A stretch of 63,683 nucleotides of DNA, from assembly GCA_017399005.1 (NCBI GenBank), contig JAFQEO010000025.1, forward strand, positions 1 through 63,683, written 5' to 3'. The DNA comes from Peptococcaceae bacterium (GTDB lineage: Bacteria; Bacillota; Peptococcia; Peptococcales; Peptococcaceae). The notes beneath the pieces are model-generated. The model was not told the origin of the DNA, did no database searches, and saw only the letters and a list, made by a program, of their open reading frames with translations. Below, piece by piece: positions 7,612 through 18,592 of the stretch. The translations under genes and the position numbers were made by a program. The first letter of the stretch is position 1. The number at the start of each line of letters is the position of its first letter.

Positions 7612-8478
7612 TTGGCTAGTGGTAAGGAAATAAAACGACGGATTCGCAGTGTCCAGAGTACCGGTAAAATCACAAAAGCGATGAAACTGGTATCTGCATC
7701 CAAGCTGCGTCGTGCGCAGGGCTCTGTAGTATCCGCTCGTCCATACAAAGATAAATTAAAAGAAGTACTTTCCCGGCTGGTAGCGAGTGCAGGTGCGTCT
7801 GTATCTGATCCGCTGCTGGAAGTCAGAGAAGTAAAAAGAGTTGGTTATGTTGTTTTTGCCTCCAATAAAGGCTTAGCCGGTGGTTACAATGCAAACATCA
7901 TGAAAGAGGCGCTCGCTCAGGTAAAAGCTACCGAAGCAGCTGGCTATGAGGTAGGCATCGTAGCAGTTGGTAAAAAACCAAGAGATTTCTTCCAGAAACG
8001 TGGTTACACAATCGATGAAGAATTCCTGGCTGTGAATGATATTCCATCTGCAGCAGATGCGGATGCCATCACAAAAATGATTAAAACCGCTTATGTAACA
8101 GGAAAATACGATGAAGTACACATTGTATATGCAGAATTCCGCAGTGCAATGTCGCAGATTCCAAAAACTGTGAAAGTACTCCCGATTGAAACACCGGAAA
8201 GTGAAGCCGCTGATGGTCTGGATTACATCTTTGAACCATCTCCGGATATCGTATTAAGTCAAATTCTGCCTTTATATTTAGCAAACCAGGTATTCAGTGC
8301 ATTAACAGAAGCAAAAGCAGGGGAACATGGCGCTCGTATGACTGCTATGTCTGCAGCTAGTGATAATGCGGCAGCACTGGTAGCACGTTTAGATCTGGAA
8401 TACAACCGTGCACGTCAGGCTGCTATTACAAATGAAATTACTGAAATCTGTGCTGGTGCAAATGCACTGAACGGCTAA
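7612..8478 (+). CDS. atpG: ATP synthase F1 subunit gamma
   Basis: Gamma is the central rotor shaft. The N-terminus ASGKEIKRRIRSVQSTGKI and the C-terminal RARQAAITNEITEICAGANAL are family hallmarks, and 288 residues is normal. The start is TTG at 7612, eight bases after a GAGGGTGGTG ribosome site. No ATG is available before the conserved N-terminus. Confidence 0.96.
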   Translation: MASGKEIKRRIRSVQSTGKITKAMKLVSASKLRRAQGSVVSARPYKDKLKEVLSRLVASAGASVSDPLLEVREVKRVGYVVFASNKGLAGGYNANIMKEALAQVKATEAAGYEVGIVAVGKKPRDFFQKRGYTIDEEFLAVNDIPSAADADAITKMIKTAYVTGKYDEVHIVYAEFRSAMSQIPKTVKVLPIETPESEAADGLDYIFEPSPDIVLSQILPLYLANQVFSALTEAKAGEHGARMTAMSAASDNAAALVARLDLEYNRARQAAITNEITEICAGANALNG

Positions 8479-8489
8479 TATTCAGGTAA

Positions 8490-9926
<1,437 letters not shown>

Positions 9927-9939
9927 GGGGGATTGGCAA

Positions 9940-10338
9940 ATGGCTGATAATACCCTGAAACTGGAAGTTATTACACCAGAACAGGTTGCTTTACGTGATG
10001 AAAGTACATCTGTAGTTGTTCCAGGTGTGGATGGTGAACTTGGTATCTGGCCAAATCACGCACCACTGCTGGCAGGCTTAAAACCTGGCGTAATCACTTA
10101 TAAAACAGCCTCTGGCACACAGAAACTGGTTGTATCCGGTGGTTTCATTGAAATCTCCAACAATGTAATCAGTGTTATTGCGCCAGCTGCTGAAAAAGCT
10201 TCCGATATTGACTTTGCCAGAGCAGAAGCTGCGAAAAAACGCGCAGAAGAACGTCTGGCACAGAAAAATGCGGATATCGACATTGCGAGAGCACAGGCTG
10301 CTCTGGCAAGAGCAAAAGCTCGTCTGAGCGTTCGCTAA
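9940..10338 (+). CDS. atpC: ATP synthase F1 subunit epsilon
   Basis: The 132-residue protein has the N-terminal beta-barrel (LKLEVITPEQVALRDE, GELGIWPNHAPLLAGLKPG) and a C-terminal two-helix region rich in Ala, Arg and Lys that can inhibit ATP hydrolysis. It is the last gene of the operon and is followed by a strong terminator. Confidence 0.96.
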   Translation: MADNTLKLEVITPEQVALRDESTSVVVPGVDGELGIWPNHAPLLAGLKPGVITYKTASGTQKLVVSGGFIEISNNVISVIAPAAEKASDIDFARAEAAKKRAEERLAQKNADIDIARAQAALARAKARLSVR

Positions 10339-10355
10339 GTAATACAAAACAATCA

Positions 10356-10387
10356 GAACCGTTTCCTTCGGGAAACGGTTCTTTTTT
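10356..10387 (+). terminator. terminator of the ATP synthase operon
   Basis: An 11-bp perfect stem (GAACCGTTTCC / GGAAACGGTTC) with a TTCG tetraloop is followed by six T. Confidence 0.92.
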
Positions 10388-10482
10388 GTTTAAAGCGCTC
10401 AAAAACAGTCCATACTGAATATGACGAAAGAATATGACAATTCATTTTCTGATTCGGAATTTCTTATGGAGTGTGAAATCTA

Positions 10483-11148
10483 ATGAAACGGGCGATGACC
10501 ATTCTGACAGCGTTTGGATTCATGATTCAAATGGCGATGTCACAGACAACATATGCAGTAAGTGATATATCTGGTCTGGAGCGTTTAAACTGGCTTTGCA
10601 GCGATTATCAGCTGCCGGTAAAAGGATTTGTTGTGGAGAGCTGGTTTTCGGTTGCAGACAGAAATTTTACCGATGAAAAGTTGGAAAAACTACTGGGGGT
10701 GTCGTTTGATTCTGCGCAATCTGTGTTACCTGACGGCAGCAGCTGTGCAGCAAAACGGAGCTGCGAAAACGGAAAATGTTATGTCGAACTGCAGCTGATT
10801 ACATGTAATGTGGAAACGGCACTGGAATATGAAAAACGGTGGCAGAGTTTTGCAAAACGATATCATCTCTGCCAGCCGGTTGGAGCCACGATACTGGTGG
10901 AATTTCCAGGGATGATGAGCGAGAATGCTATGCATGAACTGGCTGATGAACTGCTGTATAGTCTAGGGGTTAGGGCAGCGGAGTTCTGCGAGCTGGAACA
11001 TGGTTGTCATGCAGTAGCAGATACAGCACAGATGGGGGAAGGACTGCAGATTGGCGGCCAATCCGTTAATGTGAATCTGGCATTTCGGCAGCAGGATCAT
11101 AAGACGATGCTTTATCTGGGGACACCGGTAATCTATCAGCAATATTAA
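10483..11148 (+). CDS. YwmB-like exported protein
   Basis: The 221-residue protein begins with a signal peptide (cleavage probably after TTYA near residue 24). The rest is a mixed alpha/beta domain with no catalytic motif I can see. The call comes from position and size: in Bacillus a YwmB-family gene lies between atpC and murA, as here. Function in that family is unknown. Four cysteines cluster in SSCAAKRSCENGKC and nearby, and these may form disulfides outside the membrane. Confidence 0.6.
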   Translation: MKRAMTILTAFGFMIQMAMSQTTYAVSDISGLERLNWLCSDYQLPVKGFVVESWFSVADRNFTDEKLEKLLGVSFDSAQSVLPDGSSCAAKRSCENGKCYVELQLITCNVETALEYEKRWQSFAKRYHLCQPVGATILVEFPGMMSENAMHELADELLYSLGVRAAEFCELEHGCHAVADTAQMGEGLQIGGQSVNVNLAFRQQDHKTMLYLGTPVIYQQY

Positions 11149-11368
11149 GCCTTTTGTTACTAATTTTTTATTTGACCCACAGAAGAAAATACGGTATCAT
11201 AAGAAAAGATGTGTTATTGTGCAAGTCGTGTCAATTATTACGAACATTACAGAATTATTTGCATATACTAGACGCATAAGGTACAAGAACATATAAGCGG
11301 CAAACAGACTGTGCTCTTATACTTTGTGCGAAACATACAGAACTACTCCTAGAAGGAGGGACAGGAAC

Positions 11369-12637
11369 TTGGATAAGCTGATTGTAACCGGAGGCAATAC
11401 CATTCGCGGGGAAGTCACCATCAGTGGTGCTAAAAATGCCGTTCTGCCGATTATCATAGGGGCCTTACTGGCTGATGATGTTACAGTGCTGCATGATGTG
11501 CCGAAGTTATCCGATGTAGCAACCATTAAAGAAATCCTGGAAACACTGGGTGCAAACATTACATTTGAAAATCATACCATGACCATTGACTGCCGGAGTG
11601 TAGACCGCTACACTGCACCGTATGACTATATTCAGAAAATGCGTGCCAGTGTTCTGATTATGGGGCCGCTGCTGGCTCGTTTTGGAAAAGCAAAAATCTC
11701 TATGCCGGGCGGCTGTGCGATAGGCACCAGACCGATTGACCTGCATCTGAAAGGGCTGGAGGCATTAGGTGCCACCATTCAGATTAATCATGGCGATATG
11801 GATGCTGTGGTGTCGCAGGGGCGACTGCAGGGGAATCGTGTTTATCTGGATTTCCCGAGCGTAGGTGCAACGGAACATATCATGATGGCTGCCGCAACTG
11901 CAGAAGGTACTACCATCATTGAAAATGCGGCGGAAGAACCGGAAATTGTAGATCTGGCTAACTTCCTGAACAGCATGGGGGCAAATGTGCGCGGTGCCGG
12001 TACCAATGTTATCAAAATTGATGGTGTGGAAAAATTGCATGGCACCACCTATACTATCATTCCTGACCGTATCGAGGCCGGCAGTTATATGATTGCTGCC
12101 GCTATTACCGGCGGTGATTTGCTGGTGAAAAATGTGATTACCGATCATCTGAAACCGCTGACAGCTAAACTGGAAGAATGTGGAGTGGAAATCATAGAAG
12201 AAGGCAGCAGCCTGCGTGTAAAAGGCCATCTGCCAATCAAGGCAACCGACATCAAAACAATGCCGCATCCAGGTTTTCCAACCGATATGCAGGCTCAGTT
12301 TATGGCATTGATGACGGTGGCAGACGGAACCAGCGTAGTGACGGAAACCGTATTTGAAAATCGCTTTATGCACGCCGATGAACTGCGCCGTATGGGGGCT
12401 AATATTAAAACCGATGGACGCAATGCAATCGTAGAAGGGGTAAGCCGTCTGGCTGGCTGCAAAGTAAAAGCCACTGACTTGCGTGCTGGTGCAGCATTAA
12501 TCATTGCCGCACTGGTAGCAGAAGGGCAGACCGAAATCACCGGGCTGAACTATATCGACCGTGGTTACGAAGATTTAATTGAGAAGTTCCAGACCATTGG
12601 GGCGGATATTGTGCGTATCAATGGCGTAGAAGAATAA
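11369..12637 (+). CDS. murA: UDP-N-acetylglucosamine 1-carboxyvinyltransferase
   Basis: MurA adds enolpyruvate to UDP-GlcNAc in the first committed step of peptidoglycan synthesis. The fosfomycin-target cysteine is present in [13 protein letters not shown], and the substrate Lys is in [10 protein letters not shown]. The 422-residue length assumes the TTG start at 11369, eight bases after AAGGAGGG; an in-frame upstream GTG at 11324 lacks a ribosome site. The atp-ywmB-murA order matches Bacillus. Confidence 0.97.
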   Translation: MDKLIVTGGNTIRGEVTISGAKNAVLPIIIGALLADDVTVLHDVPKLSDVATIKEILETLGANITFENHTMTIDCRSVDRYTAPYDYIQKMRASVLIMGPLLARFGKAKISMPGGCAIGTRPIDLHLKGLEALGATIQINHGDMDAVVSQGRLQGNRVYLDFPSVGATEHIMMAAATAEGTTIIENAAEEPEIVDLANFLNSMGANVRGAGTNVIKIDGVEKLHGTTYTIIPDRIEAGSYMIAAAITGGDLLVKNVITDHLKPLTAKLEECGVEIIEEGSSLRVKGHLPIKATDIKTMPHPGFPTDMQAQFMALMTVADGTSVVTETVFENRFMHADELRRMGANIKTDGRNAIVEGVSRLAGCKVKATDLRAGAALIIAALVAEGQTEITGLNYIDRGYEDLIEKFQTIGADIVRINGVEE

Positions 12638-12659
12638 TAAGAGGACTCGTTAATTTTGA

Positions 12660-12689
12660 GAGGATTCCTGAAAAGGAGTCCTCTTTTTT
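12660..12689 (+). terminator. terminator after murA
   Basis: GAGGATTCC pairs with GGAGTCCTC around a short GAAAA-type loop, with one mismatch, followed by TTTTTT. Confidence 0.85.
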
Positions 12690-12722
12690 GTTGTCAGTAA
12701 AAGTATGCAGGTGAAAATAAAC

Positions 12723-12755
12723 AAACCAGAGTCGCTATTGTTACGACTCTGGTTT
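12723..12755 (-). terminator. terminator of the O-antigen ligase-like gene
   Basis: A 12-bp perfect stem (AAACCAGAGTCG / CGACTCTGGTTT) with a nine-base loop is followed on the minus strand by TGTTTATTTT. Confidence 0.85.
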
Positions 12756-12764
12756 GGACGATTC

Positions 12765-14621
12765 TTAATTTTCTGTGAGTTCGGCTGTCTGTTTTTGGTT
12801 TAAGCAGTTTACCGCGATGCCGACCCCGAATAGTGCCCAAAAAATAGGGGCAACAGATACAATGGAATCGTTAAAGAAGCCGGTTCCCAGATAACCGATA
12901 ATAGCCAGTGAAACAGCTGTACCGATTAGTTGCTGGGTGTTGTATTCTTTCCGTAAAGCGTAAAGTTTAAAGCTGTCGATAATATATGCCAGTATCATAA
13001 CCACAAAAGCCAGAAGAGCAATAACCCCATGATTGATACCAATCTGCAGATAAAGATTATGCGGCTTGTCTACAATCATCTGTGTAGTACCGTAGGAATA
13101 AAGTTTTGCCAGCAAATCACCCTGCGGGAACTCGGCAAAGAATGTGTCCGCACCATGCCCTACAATTGGATTTTCGAGCATAACCGGCAGACTGCGGGAC
13201 CAGATATAGCCGCGGGCAGAGCCCAGTTTCTCTTTGCCGTCAAAACCGATAGACGGTGCTTCTACATAATCGATTTTATTCATGCGGCTGTCAACAAAGG
13301 TAAAGCCTTCGTCATATAAACCTATGATAAACTCGATGCTGTCATCTAAATACAGACCAACATATGGGACATTATTTGCGTATTGGAGTTCCATTTTGTA
13401 AGCACCGGCTGTTAGACTGCTGTCCTGAGCTGGAGCTGTGACACTCTGGCCGTCAGCGCTTACAAACACCGGCTGGTTGTTACTGTTTTTCTTAATAGTC
13501 AGCATATCATTCTGGAACATGAAGGTTACGCTGTCCTGCTGTAAATCAATATGCCGTACAGCAATCTCATCATGATAATCTATGTCGCTGCTGCTTACCA
13601 TTGCTTTCATATCATTTAAGAGGCTCGGGATACGGGCTAATGCTAACCCGCCGGTTATCAGATTGACTCCCAGAACAAAAACAATCAGAATGGCCAGACA
13701 GGCAACAGTTACTTTAGAGTGTTCCGCTAATTTTTTCCCAAAGAAAACAAGGAAACACACAACCGCCAGTATCAGACCGATAATCCCTGCGCGAGAGGTG
13801 CTGCCAATCAATGCGAACAATGCAACAACAGTCGTCAGGCCACAAAAGATTTTAGCTTTTCTATCTTTTAAGAAAAGGGTCAGCACCAGGAAGAGCGGCA
13901 CCATCATAGCGCCAAAGCTACCCATGTAGTTATAATGGTACATGGTTCCATAAATCTTGCCATGTTCAAACAGCATTTTCAGTTCTCCCTGAGAGCGATA
14001 CACTTCAGGAATAATCAGGGTTTGGCCAAAACTTGTGGTGAACAGATCGTGCCCGAAAAACTGGAATACGCCAAGAAAACCGGTAATGAATGTCAAAACA
14101 CCGAGTGGCAAAACAATGAACTTAAAGTCTGGTTTGTGCAGATAAGCCCACATAGCATAAAGCATAATAAGCAGATATATCAGAATCATAATAACGCCTT
14201 CGCAGCGTTCTGGACCGCCCCAGATGGCAATGCTTTTGTAATTGGAAAAGATGGTAGACAGCAGTGCGAACAGAGCAAAAACTGTGGTAGCGACAAAATA
14301 CAGGCGCAAAGATTTGTTTTGTTCCGGTTCTTCTTTCAAACCTTGTGTTTTATAATAGCCGAAAACACCAATCATATAAATTGCAACCAGTAGCAGAGCT
14401 CTGGATTTGTAGTAAGAAAAGAAATCGGCTGCGGAATTCTGTGTCCAGAAAGGACGGACTTCTTCTGGTAATGCAATCAGGTTCAGATGCACAATTAACG
14501 GAATAACGCCCAGTACCAGGATCAGCGGGACAAACAAGGCTGCGCCCAACTTCAGCGTCTGCCCGCCTGATTTGTAAACTGCACCGGCAGATTTCCCAGC
14601 AGTTTTATTTTTTTTAGCCAT
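12765..14621 (-). CDS. O-antigen ligase / polymerase family membrane protein
   Basis: The 618-residue protein has about ten or more membrane spans (first at about 24-49). The Wzy_C/WaaL-type core shows GSTSRAGIIGL (about 273-283) and RGYIWSRSLPVMLENPIVGHG split around 470-490, then PHNLYLQIGINHG. Members join or polymerise surface glycans on the outer face of the inner membrane. Between residues 345 and 465 lies a polar, beta-rich insert much longer than the usual periplasmic loop. The N-terminal Lys-rich tail is cytoplasmic. It stands alone on the minus strand, next to a recombinase gene. Ligase versus polymerase cannot be told from sequence. Confidence 0.8.
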   Translation of the reverse strand: MAKKNKTAGKSAGAVYKSGGQTLKLGAALFVPLILVLGVIPLIVHLNLIALPEEVRPFWTQNSAADFFSYYKSRALLLVAIYMIGVFGYYKTQGLKEEPEQNKSLRLYFVATTVFALFALLSTIFSNYKSIAIWGGPERCEGVIMILIYLLIMLYAMWAYLHKPDFKFIVLPLGVLTFITGFLGVFQFFGHDLFTTSFGQTLIIPEVYRSQGELKMLFEHGKIYGTMYHYNYMGSFGAMMVPLFLVLTLFLKDRKAKIFCGLTTVVALFALIGSTSRAGIIGLILAVVCFLVFFGKKLAEHSKVTVACLAILIVFVLGVNLITGGLALARIPSLLNDMKAMVSSSDIDYHDEIAVRHIDLQQDSVTFMFQNDMLTIKKNSNNQPVFVSADGQSVTAPAQDSSLTAGAYKMELQYANNVPYVGLYLDDSIEFIIGLYDEGFTFVDSRMNKIDYVEAPSIGFDGKEKLGSARGYIWSRSLPVMLENPIVGHGADTFFAEFPQGDLLAKLYSYGTTQMIVDKPHNLYLQIGINHGVIALLAFVVMILAYIIDSFKLYALRKEYNTQQLIGTAVSLAIIGYLGTGFFNDSIVSVAPIFWALFGVGIAVNCLNQKQTAELTEN

Positions 14622-14696
14622 AAAATATTGCTCCTTCCAGAATGTTGTTTTGATTTAAACTCAAAAGTATAAAAACTACTTATATAGAATACTTCA

Positions 14697-15293
14697 TTAT
14701 ACCATTTCTGCTCGTTCATAGCAACATTGTGCCTGATACTTCTTTTTCAGCCGTTGCAGCGTACTTTTGCTGATACCGGTCATTTCTTCCACCTCGCGAT
14801 AGGTGTATTCCTGCAGCAGCGTTACAGCTTCCATGGCGGCAGTATCATCATATTCAGGCGGTCGCCCTTCCCTCCAGCCGTTTTTGGTGCGGGCGATAGA
14901 TTTGCCCTCCATTGTGCGCTGCACAATCATATCGCGCTCAAATTCGGCAAAACCCAGCATAACCGTTAATATCAGTTTGCCGGTAGGCGTATTGTCCACC
15001 GTGCCCATATTCAGAATATTTACCCGCACACCGCGTTCCAGAAGATGCTGCACCACACCAATGCCCTCTACTGTGTTGCGGGCAAACCGATCCAGTTTTG
15101 TAATAACCAGCGTATCACCCTCCTCAAGAATGTCCAGCAGTTTGTTAAAATTAGGGCGGGAAGTTTTTGTGCCGGTAAACGCATCCTGAAATAAAACCGT
15201 GGCACCGTTTTGCCGCAGGATACGTTCCTGCTCTTCTAAACTGTTCCCTTTCACCTGTCCGACTGTACTGACACGCATATAACCATAAATCAT
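14697..15293 (-). CDS. serine recombinase (resolvase/invertase family)
   Basis: The 198-residue protein has the catalytic N-terminal domain with Ser9 in YMRVSTVGQ, the conserved arginines in KLDRFARN and FERDMIVQR, and a C-terminal helix-turn-helix (TYREVEEMTGISKSTLQRLKK). Size and order match small resolvases and invertases. No transposase or integron gene lies next to it, so it is an orphan; it may act on the repeats just upstream (15498-15551) or be left over from a lost element. A strong AAGGAGG site precedes the start. Confidence 0.9.
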   Translation of the reverse strand: MIYGYMRVSTVGQVKGNSLEEQERILRQNGATVLFQDAFTGTKTSRPNFNKLLDILEEGDTLVITKLDRFARNTVEGIGVVQHLLERGVRVNILNMGTVDNTPTGKLILTVMLGFAEFERDMIVQRTMEGKSIARTKNGWREGRPPEYDDTAAMEAVTLLQEYTYREVEEMTGISKSTLQRLKKKYQAQCCYERAEMV

Positions 15294-15497
15294 ATCAAAC
15301 TTCCTCCTTTGCGACTATTTTTTCCGAATACGGGAAACCTATCATCGCCCCGCTGATTACATCTCTTTATATGTCAAAAGATGGAGAAAGTAAGTCGATT
15401 ATCACACGACGGTTATAAAGCAAACGTTGAAGTTACTATCTAATATACACCAGAAAAGAAATATAGTACCAGTACGATTTTGCAAAACTGATTGCTT

Positions 15498-15551
15498 TCC
15501 GTCGGCAAATCTGGAAAATGGCAAAAAATATGTTTTCGGCGGCAAAACAGG
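15498..15551 (+). repeat. imperfect direct repeat upstream of the recombinase
   Basis: The 17-base segments at 15498-15514 and 15535-15551 share the form TYCGKCGGCAAAWCWGG and match at 13 of 17 positions. They lie in the divergent gap between the recombinase and argS. They could be recombinase binding subsites, but no dyad was seen. The rest of 15294-15645 holds only the argS promoter. Confidence 0.35.
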
Positions 15552-15561
15552 CGGATAAAAG

Positions 15562-15591
15562 TTGCGAACATGGTAGTATATATGGTAAAAT
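15562..15591 (+). promoter_or_regulatory. promoter of argS
   Basis: TTGCGA (15562-15567) and TAAAAT (15586-15591) have an 18-base spacer and lie 54 bases before the gene. Confidence 0.5.
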
Positions 15592-15645
15592 TATTTGTTA
15601 TGAAGATACTAATTTTTACTCTGATAAAGACAGGAGATTAGACAT

Positions 15646-17322
15646 ATGAACTTAGTGGAACAAGTTACCGAACAGGTAAGAAGTGAAATTGAACAGGGAA
15701 TTATCAATGCAAAAGAAGCTGGCCGTTTTGATTACACCGATATGCCGGCATTCATTGTAGAAGTGCCAAAAGATAAATCCCACGGCGACTTTGCCACCAA
15801 TGCGGCAATGCTCTTAACCAAGCAGGCAAAAATGAAACCAAGAGATATTGCACAGGCAATTGTAGACAGCCTAAACAAAGACAGCAAACTGATTGATAAA
15901 GTGGAAATTGCCGGCCCGGGCTTTATCAACTTCTACTTATCACAGAACTGGCTGTATGACATTCTGCCAACTGTTGAAGAACAGGATGAAAAATTCGGCT
16001 TTGTAGATGTTGGCCATGGCGAAAAAGTACAGGTGGAATTTGTAAGTGCAAACCCTACCGGTTTACTGCATATGGGCAATGCTCGCGGCGGCGCTCTGGG
16101 CGATTCTCTGGCAAATCTGCTGAAAATGGCTGGTTACGATGTAACCAAAGAATTTTATATCAACGATGCCGGTAACCAGATTGTAAATCTGGGCTTATCT
16201 CTGGAAGCCCGTTACCGTCAGGAACTGGGCGATGTAGATTATCCATTCCCGGAAAAAGGCTATCATGGACAGGATATCATCGACACTGCAAAACGCATCA
16301 TTGCAGAAGTGGGCGACAGCTACCTGAACCTGCCGGAGGAAGAACGTCAGCAGAAAATGATTGCCACTGCACTGGATGAAAAAATCAATGCCATCAAAAC
16401 CGGGCTGAAAGAATTCGGTGTAGAATACGATGTATGGTTCAGCGAAACCTCTCTGCATGAAAGCGGTGCAGTACAGGAAGTGGTGGACCTGTTAACCGAA
16501 AAAGGCCTGACCTACGAAAAAGAAGGGGCAATCTGGCTGAAAACCACCGAGTTCGGCGAAGAAAAAGACGAAGTTCTGGTGCGTTCCAACGGGATTCCAA
16601 CCTACTTTGCTGCCGATATCGCTTACCACAAAAATAAATACGACCGCGGATTCAAACGCGTAATCAATATCTGGGGTGCCGACCATCACGGTCATGTTGC
16701 CCGTATGAAACGCTCCATGGATGCCATCGGCTACAACGGTGATGATTTAACTATTCTGCTGATGCAGCTGGTTCGTTTATACCAGAACGGCGAAGTGGTT
16801 CGTATGTCTAAACGTACCGGCCAGTATGTAACCCTGCAGGAGTTAATCGAAGATGTTGGCAAAGACGCTGCCCGCTATTTCTTCATCATGCGTAATCCGG
16901 ACAGCCATCTGGACTTTGACCTGGATCTGGCAAAACAGCAATCCAGCGACAACCCGGTTTACTATGTGCAGTATGCTCATGCGCGTATCAACAGTATTTT
17001 AACCGCTACCGGCAAACCGGCTCCAAAAGCAGCAGACTGCGACCTGACTCTGCTGAAAGAAGAAGCCGAACTGGAATTGATTCGCAAAATCGCAAATCTG
17101 CCAACCGAAATCGCTTATGCGGCACAGGAACTGGAACCATATCGTCTGGCTCGCTATGCCACCGACCTGGCAACGTTATTCCACAGCTTCTACAACAGCT
17201 GCCGCGTGTTAACCGATGACGAAGCACTGAAAAACGCTCGTCTGGTTCTGGTAAACGCAACACGTATTACTCTGCGCAATGTTCTGACTCTGTTAGGCGT
17301 AAGTGCACCGGAAAGAATGTAA
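15646..17322 (+). CDS. argS: arginine-tRNA ligase
   Basis: This class I synthetase of 558 residues charges tRNA-Arg. The HIGH-type motif is HMGN in SANPTGLLHMGNARGG, and the KMSKS-like motif is RMSKRTGQ. The N-terminal Arg_tRNA_synt_N domain and the C-terminal DALR anticodon domain (ending RNVLTLLGVSAPERM) are both present. A tRNA-Arg(ACG) gene lies at 24780. Confidence 0.97.
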   Translation: MNLVEQVTEQVRSEIEQGIINAKEAGRFDYTDMPAFIVEVPKDKSHGDFATNAAMLLTKQAKMKPRDIAQAIVDSLNKDSKLIDKVEIAGPGFINFYLSQNWLYDILPTVEEQDEKFGFVDVGHGEKVQVEFVSANPTGLLHMGNARGGALGDSLANLLKMAGYDVTKEFYINDAGNQIVNLGLSLEARYRQELGDVDYPFPEKGYHGQDIIDTAKRIIAEVGDSYLNLPEEERQQKMIATALDEKINAIKTGLKEFGVEYDVWFSETSLHESGAVQEVVDLLTEKGLTYEKEGAIWLKTTEFGEEKDEVLVRSNGIPTYFAADIAYHKNKYDRGFKRVINIWGADHHGHVARMKRSMDAIGYNGDDLTILLMQLVRLYQNGEVVRMSKRTGQYVTLQELIEDVGKDAARYFFIMRNPDSHLDFDLDLAKQQSSDNPVYYVQYAHARINSILTATGKPAPKAADCDLTLLKEEAELELIRKIANLPTEIAYAAQELEPYRLARYATDLATLFHSFYNSCRVLTDDEALKNARLVLVNATRITLRNVLTLLGVSAPERM

Positions 17323-17373
17323 TCCAAAACGAACAGCCGCAACACAATATCAAAGCAAAATCAAAATACCCGG

Positions 17374-17405
17374 CGGGACAGGCAATCTGTCCCGTCTTTT
17401 CTTTT
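17374..17405 (+). terminator. terminator after argS
   Basis: An 8-bp perfect stem (CGGGACAG / CTGTCCCG) with a five-base loop is followed by TCTTTTCTTTT. Confidence 0.85.
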
Positions 17406-17524
17406 GCATTACAAAACGCAGAACCTTAACACAATCCCGATATTTTGTATAGATTTCACAGTTTCTTTCCCGGTGTAATAATGTTATAATGAACTCATCG
17501 ATTCTTTATCGGGAGGTAGAAAAC

Positions 17525-18319
17525 ATGAAAACGATTTCACATAAATTTTCTCTGCTGGTTCTACTGGCGGTTCTGTTTTTTGCAGGCAGCGCCGGCTCTG
17601 CGTGGGCGGCAGATGCCTATACAGCCATCGTAAACCAGAACACACGCATTGATGTACAGATTACCGACACAGACGGCCATGCAGTGGCTCCGGGCCGTGA
17701 CATTGACGATATCAAATATATTATTAAAAGCAAACCGGAAGGTGCAAAAGCCAGTGTTTATACATCCAACAGCCGCGAACTGAAAGAAACCGGCAAATTC
17801 ACCTTTGGCTTCACCTGCGATATGCCGGGCACTGTGGAAGTGGAAACCTTTGTAACCGTAAAAGATGCGCCTAAATACTATACCGGCATCCACACCATTC
17901 AGGTGGTAGAAGAACAGGCCGAACCGGCAGAATCTAAAATTGTGATTATGTCCATCGGCTCTGCCCAGATAATTGTAGATAATACTGTAGTAAAAACCGA
18001 CACAGCACCACTGATTCAGAATGGCCGCACCTATGTGCCACTGCGTGCGCTGAGCAATATCTTTGATGCCGCATGCGAGTATAACAGCGATACGCAGGAA
18101 ATTACCATCAAAAAAGGAAACACCATGATTGCAATGCCTGTTGGTGAAAATCAGTTCACCATAAATGGCGAAAATAAATCTATGGATGCTCCGGCATATA
18201 TTAACGATAGCGGACGCACAATGGTGCCGCTCCGGTTTATCGCCAATGCATTCGGCGCAGTGATTAAACTGACCTATGCCGAAACCGGCGCGGTGGCTGA
18301 TATTATGCTGCAGGTATAA
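17525..18319 (+). CDS. exported stalk-domain protein (copper amine oxidase N-like)
   Basis: A signal peptide ends after SAWA near residue 30. A beta-sandwich-like region (about 31-140) follows, then a Cu_amine_oxidN1-type stalk domain (about 150-264) with the repeated pattern NGRTYVPLRALSNIFDA and SGRTMVPLRFIANAFGA. Despite the name this domain has no oxidase activity; it occurs as a wall- or surface-associated module in Firmicutes. I chose the ATG at 17525 because GGGAGGTAG lies just upstream and the signal peptide begins there. It has its own terminator and so is probably a single-gene unit. Confidence 0.8.
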   Translation: MKTISHKFSLLVLLAVLFFAGSAGSAWAADAYTAIVNQNTRIDVQITDTDGHAVAPGRDIDDIKYIIKSKPEGAKASVYTSNSRELKETGKFTFGFTCDMPGTVEVETFVTVKDAPKYYTGIHTIQVVEEQAEPAESKIVIMSIGSAQIIVDNTVVKTDTAPLIQNGRTYVPLRALSNIFDAACEYNSDTQEITIKKGNTMIAMPVGENQFTINGENKSMDAPAYINDSGRTMVPLRFIANAFGAVIKLTYAETGAVADIMLQV

Positions 18320-18335
18320 ACAAAGTAAGATTTTT

Positions 18336-18367
18336 ACAAGACTCTCTTCGGAGGGTCTTGTTTTTTG
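18336..18367 (+). terminator. terminator after the stalk-domain gene
   Basis: ACAAGACTCT pairs with AGGGTCTTGT (one G-T) around a CTTCGG-type loop, followed by six T. The repeat at 18373 begins right after it. Confidence 0.88.
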
Positions 18368-18372
18368 TTCTC

Positions 18373-18462
18373 GCCCTCTCCGTCAGGCCTTCGGCCTGCC
18401 ACCTCTCCCAAAGGGGGAGGTTTTTCTGCATATATGGCTAGTGCCAGGCTCTCCCAGAGAGG
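18373..18462. repeat. palindromic MITE-like repeat, copy 2 (shortened)
   Basis: This copy starts GCCCTCTC like the one at 652 and is nearly identical for about 80 bases (one C to T change in the CCTCCCCC run). It then ends early with CAGAGAGG, lacking the 40-base right arm. It sits between a terminator and the pgi promoter. Confidence 0.75.
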
Positions 18463-18487
18463 ACAAATGTGCTCATTGCTTTTTCAG

Positions 18488-18516
18488 TTGTACATATGTC
18501 TCTTTTGTGCTATAAT
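18488..18516 (+). promoter_or_regulatory. promoter of pgi
   Basis: TTGTAC (18488-18493) and TATAAT (18511-18516) are 17 bases apart, and TG two bases before the -10 makes it an extended -10 promoter. Confidence 0.6.
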
Positions 18517-18592
18517 AAAATGATATTTTCCGCATTTGGAATTGCGGAGAATCTGCAGGCTCATACTACATAAGGAATGAAGTGAATAATTT

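Noticed and set aside
11765..12373. 202-residue minus-strand reading frame inside murA.
   Set aside because: No ribosome site and unlike any family; a shadow of a strongly coding plus-strand gene.
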